The notes beneath the pieces were generated by a model, which was not told the DNA's origin, did no database searches, and saw only the letters and a program-made list of their open reading frames with translations. The translations under genes were made by a program, and so were the position numbers. From NCBI GenBank assembly GCA_964476375.1, contig CAYYZW010000083.1, forward strand, positions 1 through 18,311: 18,311 nt of DNA, read 5' to 3'. Positions 12,013 through 18,311 of this stretch are shown piece after piece. The stretch comes from SAT2750 sp964476375 (GTDB lineage Bacteria; Planctomycetota; Planctomycetia; Pirellulales; Pirellulaceae). The number at the start of each line of letters is the position of its first letter. Positions within the stretch are counted from its first letter, which is position 1.

Positions 12013-13611
12013 GTGCACCTTGAGGTCTTCCACCAGGTCCGGGTTCTTCTCGCGAGCCTGTTCCCAGACCTCCGTCCCGCGGACCCCCGGTTTCTCAAGC
12101 AATTCCTGGTAACTCCCGATCGCTTCCCGCTTGCCGGTCCTGTCACAGACCCAGATCGGCAGCGGCGTCCCCCAGTACCGTTCCCGCGAGAGCGCCCAGT
12201 CGACATTACTGGCCAGGAAATTCCCGAAACGGCCGTCACGGATGTGCTCGGGCAGCCAGTTGATCTGCTGGTTGTTGTCCATCATCTGCTGCTTGAACTG
12301 GGTCGTACGGATAAACCAGCTTCGCCGGGGATACTGGATCAACGGGTCTTCGTCCGCCCGCCAGCAGAACGGGTAATCGTGCAGGACCTGGTCCAGGTGG
12401 TAAAGTGTCCCCTCCTCGCGCATCCGCCGCGAGATATCCTTGTCCGCTTCTTTCACCCAGCGGCCCTCGTAATCCGGTGCCTCCCCGGTGAACCTGCCAT
12501 CCGGTCCCACCGCGCAGATCAATTCCGGACCCTGCCCCTCGACAAACCGCTTCTGCTCGTCCAGCAGCACGTCATAATCCACCTCGCCAAACGCAGGAGC
12601 CTGGTGGACCACCCCGGTACCACTCTCGGTGGTCACAAACGGTGCCCGTACCACTCGCCAGGCCACGACCTGGCTTCCTCCCTCTCGCAGCTCGCCCTGC
12701 TGCTCTCCCGCACTCGCCCAGTAATAGTCAAACGGCGGCCGGTATCGCTTGCCAACCAGGTCCTCCCCCGGCATCGTCTCCACCACCTCCAGCGGCCGCT
12801 TCACCTTCTCTGCCACCGTCTCCACAAGCTCCGATGCCAGGATCAGTTCCCCGCCCAGTTCCTCGTCGATCACGACCGAGTACTCCAGCTCCGGGTGCAC
12901 CGCGGCAAACTGGTTACTCGGCAGCGTCCAGGGGGTGGTTGTCCAGGCCAGCAGGGAACGTCCCGGGTGATCCAAAAGTGGCAGCATGACATAGACACTC
13001 GGGTCGGCCACCTCGCGGTATCCCTGGCCCACTTCCCCGGCACTCAGGGCCGTCCCTCCCTGGGCCCACCACCAGACGATCTTGTGGCCCTGGTAAAGGA
13101 GATCCCGCTCAAAGAGGTTCTTCAGTGACCACCAGACGCTCTCCACGTAGGACTGGTGGTAGGTGACATAGGCATCTTCCAGGTGGATCCAGAAACCAAG
13201 TCGCTCGGTCAGCTGCTCCCACTCCTGCATGTACCGCCAGACACTCTCCTGGCAACGATGGATAAACGGCTCGACACCGTACTGTTCGATCTCCTCCTTG
13301 CTATGGATCCCCAGTTCCTTGCAGACCTCCACTTCCACCGGAAGCCCGTGCGTATCCCAGCCCCCTTTCCGTTCACAGAGGAATCCCTGCATGGTCCGGT
13401 AACGCGGAAAAAGGTCCTTGATCGCCCGCGTCAGGCAATGCCCCGGGTGCGGCATGCCGTTGGCCGTGGGAGGGCCCTCGTAGAAAACAAAGCGACTGGC
13501 ATCCCTGCGCTGCTCGAGTGACTGGTCGTACACGTTCTGGTCGCGCCAGAACTGGAGAACCTGCAGTTCAAGTTCGGGGAAGCTGGGATTACTGGGAACC
13601 GGCTTAAACAT
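12010..13611 (-). CDS. ileS: Isoleucyl-tRNA synthetase, N-terminal part (ends at in-frame amber codon)
   Basis: 533 residues from ATG 13611 (MFKPVPSNPSFPELE), chosen over the in-frame GTG 13620 by similarity to family N-termini; the frame reads into a TAG at codon 534. It holds the HIGH-type motif HPGH (55-58) in NGMPHPGHCLTRAIKDLFPR, KGGWDTHGLPVEVEV, and the CP1 editing domain (WTTTPWTLPSN at ~223-233; GTGVVHQAPAFGEVDYD at ~331-347). The segment usually written as CPRCGTALS is AQGGTALS here, so the Cys pair of that knuckle is missing. It ends just after ERYWGTPLPIW...DLKVH. With the downstream part, the uninterrupted protein would be 1124 residues counting the amber position, a normal type 2 IleS length. 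The enzyme charges tRNA-Ile. It follows the acidic-protein gene by 41 bases. Confidence 0.88.
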   Translation of the reverse strand: MFKPVPSNPSFPELELQVLQFWRDQNVYDQSLEQRRDASRFVFYEGPPTANGMPHPGHCLTRAIKDLFPRYRTMQGFLCERKGGWDTHGLPVEVEVCKELGIHSKEEIEQYGVEPFIHRCQESVWRYMQEWEQLTERLGFWIHLEDAYVTYHQSYVESVWWSLKNLFERDLLYQGHKIVWWWAQGGTALSAGEVGQGYREVADPSVYVMLPLLDHPGRSLLAWTTTPWTLPSNQFAAVHPELEYSVVIDEELGGELILASELVETVAEKVKRPLEVVETMPGEDLVGKRYRPPFDYYWASAGEQQGELREGGSQVVAWRVVRAPFVTTESGTGVVHQAPAFGEVDYDVLLDEQKRFVEGQGPELICAVGPDGRFTGEAPDYEGRWVKEADKDISRRMREEGTLYHLDQVLHDYPFCWRADEDPLIQYPRRSWFIRTTQFKQQMMDNNQQINWLPEHIRDGRFGNFLASNVDWALSRERYWGTPLPIWVCDRTGKREAIGSYQELLEKPGVRGTEVWEQAREKNPDLVEDLKVH

Positions 13612-13652
13612 GAACCCCACCCATCCTGACCAAAGGACTGCTACTTCGAACC

Positions 13653-14045
13653 CTAGTCGTCTTTACCCCCGTCTTTCCCATCATCGTCACCATCATCGTC
13701 GCCGTCCCTGTCGCCGTCCTCGTCGTCGCCCTCCCCAGCAAACTCCGAACCGTCCAGCTCCGGTTCATCCTCACCATCCTTGCCCGCCTCGCTCTCGCTG
13801 TCACCGTCTTTTTTTTTCTCCACCCCGACTTCAAAATCACTGCTAAAATCGTCCCCGATGACCTCGTATTCATCCTCAGCTTCCTCTTCAAAGTCATCGT
13901 CGAAATCGTCGTCAAAATCGACGTCATCAAAGTCATCGAAGCCGCCTTCATTCTCATCCCCCTCCTGGGCCAAATCGATATTCCCCGGCAGCTGGGCCCC
14001 AGAAGAACTTGTCGCCGTCTGCGTAAATGACATCGAACGCGTCAT
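13653..14045 (-). CDS. Highly acidic Asp/Glu-rich small protein
   Basis: 130 residues from ATG 14045, supported by AAAGGGA upstream; ATG 14033 is a second in-frame choice without a ribosome-binding site. Stop TAG. The first ~25 residues are Ser/Thr-rich (SFTQTATSSSGAQLPGNIDL) and look ordered in pattern; the rest is low complexity. By my count 55 of 130 residues are Asp or Glu. A Phe-Asp repeat (FDDFDDVDFDDDFDDDF) occupies ~36-52, and the tail is Gly-Asp repeats (DGDDDGDDDGKDGGKDD). There is no signal peptide. The minus-strand GAC/GAT/GAG-rich coding pattern shows up on the plus strand as GTC/ATC triplets. It lies directly downstream of a candidate promoter and 41 bases before ileS. I recognise similar acidic proteins in planctomycetes but know no function. 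Confidence 0.7.
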   Translation of the reverse strand: MTRSMSFTQTATSSSGAQLPGNIDLAQEGDENEGGFDDFDDVDFDDDFDDDFEEEAEDEYEVIGDDFSSDFEVGVEKKKDGDSESEAGKDGEDEPELDGSEFAGEGDDEDGDRDGDDDGDDDGKDGGKDD

Positions 14046-14133
14046 TGCCTGTCCCTTTCTTGATGAGATAACACCGTCGCTTCACAGTGCCATTCGCTCT
14101 GCCCTGACATCATCATGTGCCGGCAAGAAAGCT

Positions 14134-14162
14134 AATCTAGGCTCTTGGCCAAAGAAGTACAA
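14134..14162 (-). promoter_or_regulatory. Candidate sigma70-type promoter for the acidic protein-ileS-purN unit
   Basis: On the minus strand TTGTAC (14162-14157) and TAGATT (14139-14134) are separated by 17 bases, within the 147-base gap after argJ. The spacer contains the palindrome TTGGCCAA. The leader to the acidic-protein ATG would be about 80 bases. No other structure stands out in this gap. Confidence 0.45.
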
Positions 14163-14192
14163 CGGCAGTCAGGCACTTAAAATCCCCTCCCA

Positions 14193-15389
14193 TCAGGTGT
14201 GGTAATCGGAGTTAAAAGTGACATAGTCGACCGTCAGGTCACTGGTCCAGAAACAGGCTCTTCCCGGCCCGTCCCCCAGCTCCAGCCTGATGTGAACTTC
14301 CCGCGACTGGCGCATCGATTCGGTCGCCTGCTGCTGGTCAAAGGGGACTGGCCCCCCGTCCCTGAAAAGCGTGATCCCGTTCAGCTGCAGGCCCAGCCTC
14401 TCGGTCTGCAGCGGGACACCTGCATACCCTACCGCGGAGATGATCCGGCCCCAGTTTGGGTCACACCCGGTGATCCCGGTTTTGACCAGGTTACTATTGG
14501 CAACCGTGGCCGCCACCCGGCGAGCACTCGCATCGTCCGCAGCCCCCAGCACCTCGACCTGGACCAGGTGGGTGGCCCCCTCCCCATCATCGGGGATCAT
14601 CTTTGCCAGCTCGAGGCATGCATCGCTGAGCGCCTGCTGGAAAGCAGCACGACTCTCTCCCTCCAGGGGAGCGCCTCCCCCCGCGCCGTTGGCGACCAGT
14701 AACACCGTATCGTTGGTGCTGGTATGACCCTCCACGCTGATGCAGTTAAAACTCAGGTCCACCGCGGTGGTAAGTATCTGCCGGGCGGCTTCTTTTTCCA
14801 GTGCCGCATCGGTCAGGAACACCGCCAGCATGGTCGCCATGTTCGGCCCGATCATGGCGGCGCCCTTGGCCATCCCGGCCAGCTGTACCACGCCTGCAGG
14901 GCAATCCACGGTCGTGGACATGGTCTTGGGCCCATTATCGGTCGTCAGAATCGCATGGGAGGCAGCCTCAAATGCATCGGGCCCGGCGGCCAACTCTGAA
15001 TGAGCCCGCTGGATCCCTGCGAGGATCTTTTCCATCGGCAGCGACTGGCCAATTATCCCCGTTGAGAGCACCAGTGCCTGGTCCTCCCCGGCGCCCACGG
15101 CCGCGGCCGCGGCACCCGCCATCGCCCTGGCATCGACCAGCCCCTGCTCCCCGGTGCAGGCGTTGGCATTCCCCGAATTCACTACCACCACCCTGCCCCG
15201 CTCGGTCGGTGTCCGCTGACGGCAGAGAACAACCGGTGCCGCTGCCACCAGGTTCTGTGTATAGACGCCGGCAATCGTCGCATCCCGGTCACTGGCAATC
15301 AGCGCCAGGTCCCTGGCCCCCTCCACGCTCTTGACGCCGCTGGCAATGCCCGCGTACTGGTAACCGGCTGGCAAGCCCCGTCCGTTCAT
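14193..15389 (-). CDS. argJ: Glutamate N-acetyltransferase / amino-acid acetyltransferase (ornithine acetyltransferase)
   Basis: 398 residues, ATG start overlapping the argC stop (ATGA), TGA stop. ArgJ is made as a precursor that cuts itself before a Thr; here the site is Ala185-Thr186 in KGAAMIGPNMATMLAV. The oxyanion-hole TG is Thr110-Gly111 in LSTGIIGQ, and the family C-terminal end (NSDYHT here, usually ending Y-T or T-T) is present. It moves the acetyl group from N-acetylornithine to glutamate in the cyclic arginine pathway; whether it also uses acetyl-CoA (bifunctional form) cannot be told from sequence. Overlap with argC implies one transcript and coupled translation. Confidence 0.95.
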   Translation of the reverse strand: MNGRGLPAGYQYAGIASGVKSVEGARDLALIASDRDATIAGVYTQNLVAAAPVVLCRQRTPTERGRVVVVNSGNANACTGEQGLVDARAMAGAAAAAVGAGEDQALVLSTGIIGQSLPMEKILAGIQRAHSELAAGPDAFEAASHAILTTDNGPKTMSTTVDCPAGVVQLAGMAKGAAMIGPNMATMLAVFLTDAALEKEAARQILTTAVDLSFNCISVEGHTSTNDTVLLVANGAGGGAPLEGESRAAFQQALSDACLELAKMIPDDGEGATHLVQVEVLGAADDASARRVAATVANSNLVKTGITGCDPNWGRIISAVGYAGVPLQTERLGLQLNGITLFRDGGPVPFDQQQATESMRQSREVHIRLELGDGPGRACFWTSDLTVDYVTFNSDYHT

Positions 15390-16414
15390 TCCATCGCTCC
15401 ATCCACCAGGGCCGTTGTTTCATCCGATCCGGTCAGGAGGTTGAAATTCTGCACGGCCGCCCCGGAGGCTCCCTTGACCAGGTTATCCAGGCAACTGACC
15501 AGCACCGCCCGCCCCGCCACCCGCCGCACTGTCAGGTGGCAATGGTTTGTTCCCGACACATGGCTGGTCGCGGGAAGATCCTTGACCACGTGGACAAAAG
15601 GTTCCGCCTCGTACGCCCCCTGCAGCGCGTCGATCAACTCCTGCTCACTGGGATCTCCAGCAAGCGGCGCATAAATGGTCGTCAGGATACCCCGGTTCAT
15701 CGGCACCAGGTGCGGTGTGAAAATGACGTCCACACCGGATCCGGCCGCCAGCGAGAGCAGCTGGTTCATCTCCGGCGCGTGGCGATGGGAACCCACGGCA
15801 TAGGCCGAGATACTCTCGTTGCACTCCGGGTAGAGCGTCCCCATCCGCGGTGTCCGTCCCGCTCCGCTGACGCCACTCTTGGAGTCGATCAGGATGTCCG
15901 TCGTGGCAACCAGGCCGGCCGACAAAAGCGGTGCCAGGGGCAGGATCGCGGAAGTCGGATAACAACCTGGATTTGCCACCAGCGCTGCCCCCACGATCTG
16001 TTCCCGGTACAGTTCCGGAAGCCCGTAGGGTACGGACCCGACCCGACCCGGATCCGGATGAGGCACCTTGTACCACTGCTGGTAGACATCCAGGTCATCG
16101 AGGCGATAGTCGGCGCTCAGGTCGATCACCGTCACCCCCGCATCCACAAGCTGGCATACCGCCTCGGCCGAGGCGGCATGGGTATTACAGCTTAAAACGA
16201 CATCCACACGACCGGCAAGCGACTGCAGGTCGAACGGTTCAAGGGCAAGATCCAGTCGGCCAACCAGTTGCGGGTGGACATCACTGACGCGAGGCTGCTC
16301 CTGCTGCCGGCTGGTCAGTGCCACGATCTCCGCATGCGGATGGCGCAGCAGGATCTTGATCAATTCCAGGGCAGCGTAACCGCTTGCCCCCAGGATCCCA
16401 ACGCGAGTCATCAT
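15386..16414 (-). CDS. argC: N-acetyl-gamma-glutamyl-phosphate reductase
   Basis: 342 residues, start ATGATG (16414 or 16411), TGA stop overlapping argJ. The NADP-binding N-terminus is VGILGASGYAALELIKIL (5-22), and the catalytic Cys151 sits in VANPGCYPTSAILPL. The second domain includes SKSGVSGAGR, SHRHAPEMNQLL and FTPHLVPMNRGI. The enzyme reduces N-acetylglutamyl-phosphate to the semialdehyde in arginine synthesis. The segment SCNTHAAS replaces the more common PHG-containing version, a variation I consider lineage-typical. The gene follows nudL by 51 bases with no clear promoter between, so it may be cotranscribed with it. Confidence 0.95.
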   Translation of the reverse strand: MMTRVGILGASGYAALELIKILLRHPHAEIVALTSRQQEQPRVSDVHPQLVGRLDLALEPFDLQSLAGRVDVVLSCNTHAASAEAVCQLVDAGVTVIDLSADYRLDDLDVYQQWYKVPHPDPGRVGSVPYGLPELYREQIVGAALVANPGCYPTSAILPLAPLLSAGLVATTDILIDSKSGVSGAGRTPRMGTLYPECNESISAYAVGSHRHAPEMNQLLSLAAGSGVDVIFTPHLVPMNRGILTTIYAPLAGDPSEQELIDALQGAYEAEPFVHVVKDLPATSHVSGTNHCHLTVRRVAGRAVLVSCLDNLVKGASGAAVQNFNLLTGSDETTALVDGAME

Positions 16415-16465
16415 GGCCGTTTCTTTCCAGTGAAATGGGAGGTCTGGCGAACAGAGTTTAGCAGC

Positions 16466-17098
16466 TTAGTCCATTGCTGAGCAGTCCAGCCCATCGACCA
16501 GGGTGATCAGCTCCGCCAGCATCATGCAACTGGCACCCCAGACGTACTGTCCCTCGGTTTCAATATGCGGGGTATCGAAACGGACCCCCGATCGCTCAAT
16601 CATGTGATGCCCCCGGCTTTCCGGCCGCCGCACCTGGTCAAGTGATACACGTAAGACCTTCTGGACCTCGGCAGGGTTCGGGGTCAGATCGGGCCAATCA
16701 TGGCACCATGCCAGCACAGGGGTCACCACAAAATTGCTGGCAAAAACGTGAACCTCCGTCAACCTGCCAATCACCGAAACCCTCTCGCGGTCCACCGAAA
16801 TCTCTTCGAAAGCTTCCCTGAGGGCACATTCCTCCATGGACTCACCTCTTTCCTGGGCCCCTCCCGGAAAACAGGTCTGACCGGCATGCTGGACCATCGT
16901 TGCTGGCCGCACAATCATCGGCAACTGCCAGCCCACCCCGGTCCGGCACAGCAGCACCAGCACCGCCGCCGGTCGCATCCTCATTGCCCGTGGTCCACGG
17001 TGCCGTCCGTAGGTCAATTCCGGGGCGACGGATCGCTGGGCCGCATGTCCAGGCAACCCGACCGCAAGACGCTCTCGCAATTGTTCTTCCAGCGACAT
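16466..17098 (-). CDS. nudL: NUDIX hydrolase, CoA pyrophosphatase (NudL type)
   Basis: 210 residues; ATG start shares one base with the upstream gene's stop (TGATG). The Nudix box lies at ~80-102 (GAQERGESMEECALREAFEE), with Ser101 in place of the usual Gly near its end. Just before it is the extra signature of CoA-specific members, VRPATMVQHAGQTCFPGG. This branch hydrolyses CoA and its derivatives to 3',5'-ADP and 4'-phosphopantetheine. The symbol reflects the subfamily; substrate is inferred. The stop is TAG. Its link with argC is by position only. Confidence 0.88.
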   Translation of the reverse strand: MSLEEQLRERLAVGLPGHAAQRSVAPELTYGRHRGPRAMRMRPAAVLVLLCRTGVGWQLPMIVRPATMVQHAGQTCFPGGAQERGESMEECALREAFEEISVDRERVSVIGRLTEVHVFASNFVVTPVLAWCHDWPDLTPNPAEVQKVLRVSLDQVRRPESRGHHMIERSGVRFDTPHIETEGQYVWGASCMMLAELITLVDGLDCSAMD

Positions 17099-18311
17099 CA
17101 GCGTGTTTCCAGTCGGTAAACTTCAAACCTGTTGTCCGTACCACCCTTGCCGGGGTAGACGCGTTCAAGCGGCCCTGCCAGCCCGCGAGGCCTGAAACGC
17201 GAGCCATGCGCGGTCACCACGTACTCGACGTTGTAACGTCGCATTGCCTCGACAAGCTGGCCCGGCTCCATCGAGTAAAACCCCTGCTCCCGTCCCGGGA
17301 TCAGTTCGCTGACCCGCTGCCACCACTCCACAAGCGCCCCGGCCCCCTGCGGTACAATCTTCCAGTTCACCACCTCGCCACGCTCGGCATACCACTTGAA
17401 CGTCTGCTGCATGCGGGGCGTCAGGAAAATCGCATCCGGGTGGGTGTTCTCCCGGATCCACCGACAGGTCTGCCTCCACTGCCGGTAAATCTCGTCCCGC
17501 TGCTCTGCCGTGCCCCGACTCCCCGGCAGTGTCAGCCGGTCCGCATCCGGCCGTCGGTCACCGATTCGCTGCTGCAGCGTCCAGCCGGCATGTGCCAGCA
17601 CCACGAGAAGGCAGGCACCAAGAACCACTCGCGGCATCGTGCGGGAGGACTCCCTGAGTTTCCCCGCTAGTTGAAGCAGCAGCAGGGCCGCAAGCAGCGG
17701 CACGACAGCGTCGGAGAGCCGGAACCAGTAACCGCGGACGCCGCCGGCCTCCAGTTCCCCCCGGGCAAGCAGCAGGTCCACAAGCCCCCCCGCCAGGGCA
17801 ATTAACACGGCCCCTCCTGCAAACATGCACAGTCGCCGGACTCGCCCACAGGTCCATGCACGCAGGCCAACCACGAGCGCACCGACCACCAGCACCGTCA
17901 CCACATGCCGCATGATCAGGACAATCTCAAAACTGCTCGGCAACAGGTGATGCGACAGTCTCTCGTACACGTAAATCATGTGTGCCGCTGCCGTCACGTC
18001 CGACTTCACTCCCTGTACCAGGACCAGGGCCGGGAGGAGCCCGGCCAGCGAGAGAACTCCACCGGCCATCAGCCAGGGCCACATCTGCCGCAGCGGAAGC
18101 CGATCCCGACTCGCCATCCATGTCCCCAGGGCTGCCAGCGTCCCCCACCCCCCTTCCAGTACATGGAAGGCTGCCGCCGACCCAGTCCAGAGGCAGACTC
18201 GCCGCCAGCGCCCGCGGGCCATCTCGGCCAGGCCACAAAAAAGAAACCCGTAGGCAAACACCTTGGCTTCCACCCCCCCCACGACCCATTCCCCGGCCAT
18301 CTGGGTCCATG
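17098..18311 (-). CDS. Multi-pass membrane protein, C-terminal part (N-terminus outside window); resembles DUF6798-type planctomycete proteins
   Basis: The frame is open to the right edge, so the start is outside; an in-frame ATG at 18300 has readable sequence (WTQ) before it. At least 404 residues are visible, ending in TGA. Several hydrophobic segments lie in the first ~240 residues (for example GVLSLAGLLPALVLVQGV, VVTVLVVGALVVGL, LCMFAGGAVLIALAGGLV, AVVPLLAALLLLQLAG), followed by a soluble C-terminal domain from ~260 with WIRENTHPDAIFLTPRMQQT and FKWYAERGEVVNWK. The layout resembles polytopic glycosyltransferase-like or YfhO-like membrane proteins, where a soluble domain follows the membrane part. 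I associate it with the DUF6798 group of planctomycetes, from memory and moderate in certainty. Function unknown. It is coupled to nudL by a TGATG junction. Confidence 0.75.
   Translation of the reverse strand, partial: WTQMAGEWVVGGVEAKVFAYGFLFCGLAEMARGRWRRVCLWTGSAAAFHVLEGGWGTLAALGTWMASRDRLPLRQMWPWLMAGGVLSLAGLLPALVLVQGVKSDVTAAAHMIYVYERLSHHLLPSSFEIVLIMRHVVTVLVVGALVVGLRAWTCGRVRRLCMFAGGAVLIALAGGLVDLLLARGELEAGGVRGYWFRLSDAVVPLLAALLLLQLAGKLRESSRTMPRVVLGACLLVVLAHAGWTLQQRIGDRRPDADRLTLPGSRGTAEQRDEIYRQWRQTCRWIRENTHPDAIFLTPRMQQTFKWYAERGEVVNWKIVPQGAGALVEWWQRVSELIPGREQGFYSMEPGQLVEAMRRYNVEYVVTAHGSRFRPRGLAGPLERVYPGKGGTDNRFEVYRLETR

Noticed and set aside
10852..13128. A 758-codon open frame on the plus strand opposite ileS, spanning the amber site.
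   Set aside because: It mirrors the codon bias of a real gene on the other strand, shows no recognisable domain, and its sequence is the expected Pro/Arg/His-rich mirror product.
10237..13611. Reassignment of UAG to an amino acid (for example pyrrolysine) in this genome.
   Set aside because: Many neighbouring genes (aldehyde dehydrogenase, all three BMC-P, both BMC-H, regulator, nudL, HD gene) end with TAG at the expected family length, so UAG works as a stop; only local readthrough or error remains.
10237..13611. Calling ileS a decaying pseudogene.
   Set aside because: Apart from the single TAG there is no frameshift, deletion or motif loss, and the downstream purN start overlaps the ileS stop, which argues for a maintained gene.
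13653..13960. The GTC/ATC triplet-rich stretch on the plus strand as a CRISPR array or tandem repeat element.
   Set aside because: It is explained by Asp/Glu codons of the acidic protein on the minus strand; there are no regular repeats with spacers.
1..18311. Mobile elements, integrases, attachment sites, phage or defence genes.
   Set aside because: No transposase, integrase or long flanking repeats seen; the isolated tRNA-Ser has no integrase or direct repeat of its 3' end nearby.

Overview
The window reads as a chromosomal segment from a bacterium of the Planctomycetota. The best evidence is a compact bacterial microcompartment (BMC) locus of the planctomycete/verrucomicrobial type. Supporting signs are a Ser/Thr-kinase-style TPR C-terminus, a type 2 (eukaryote-like) isoleucyl-tRNA synthetase, a very acidic small protein beside it, and a membrane protein of a kind I associate with planctomycetes. 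The DNA is GC-rich with ordinary planctomycete-like codon use, and TAG is a frequent normal stop codon here.

Layout. Positions 2-856 (+) carry the C-terminal end of a TPR protein cut by the window edge. A tRNA-Ser(GCU) lies at 1030-1116 (-) with a hairpin terminator at 958-982. A nucleotidyltransferase-like/HD-domain protein follows at 1202-2311 (+). Everything from 2434 to the right edge is on the minus strand, so transcription runs from high to low coordinates.

The minus strand holds three blocks. (1) 18311-14193: a multi-pass membrane protein, nudL-type CoA pyrophosphatase, argC and argJ, tightly packed with overlapping stops and starts. (2) 14162-9602: a candidate promoter, an Asp/Glu-rich protein, ileS and purN, ending in a small hairpin plus T-rich tract. 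ileS carries an in-frame TAG at 12010-12012 between its HIGH-like and KMSKS motifs, although homology continues without a break on both sides. (3) 9521-2434: a candidate promoter and a perfect palindrome, then DeoR-type regulator, PduL, two BMC-H shell proteins, an acetate-kinase-family protein, BMC-P, CoA-acylating aldehyde dehydrogenase, BMC-P, a small protein with an encapsulation-peptide-like helix, BMC-P and a class II aldolase.

How block 3 likely works: the aldolase splits L-fuculose-1-phosphate or L-rhamnulose-1-phosphate into DHAP and L-lactaldehyde. The aldehyde dehydrogenase makes lactyl-CoA, PduL recovers CoA as lactyl-phosphate, and the kinase-family protein would make ATP plus lactate. 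The shell (two BMC-H, three BMC-P, no BMC-T) confines the aldehyde. Amphipathic helices on the aldolase (C-terminal), aldehyde dehydrogenase, PduL and the small protein (N-terminal) look like encapsulation peptides. The sugar isomerases and kinases and an alcohol/lactate dehydrogenase for NAD recycling are not in the window.

The BMC type itself is already described in planctomycetes. The less expected signals are the amber codon in ileS with a strong internal ribosome-binding site just downstream, substitutions at acetate-kinase active-site positions, the small helix-tagged protein, and the palindrome at the predicted BMC transcription start.
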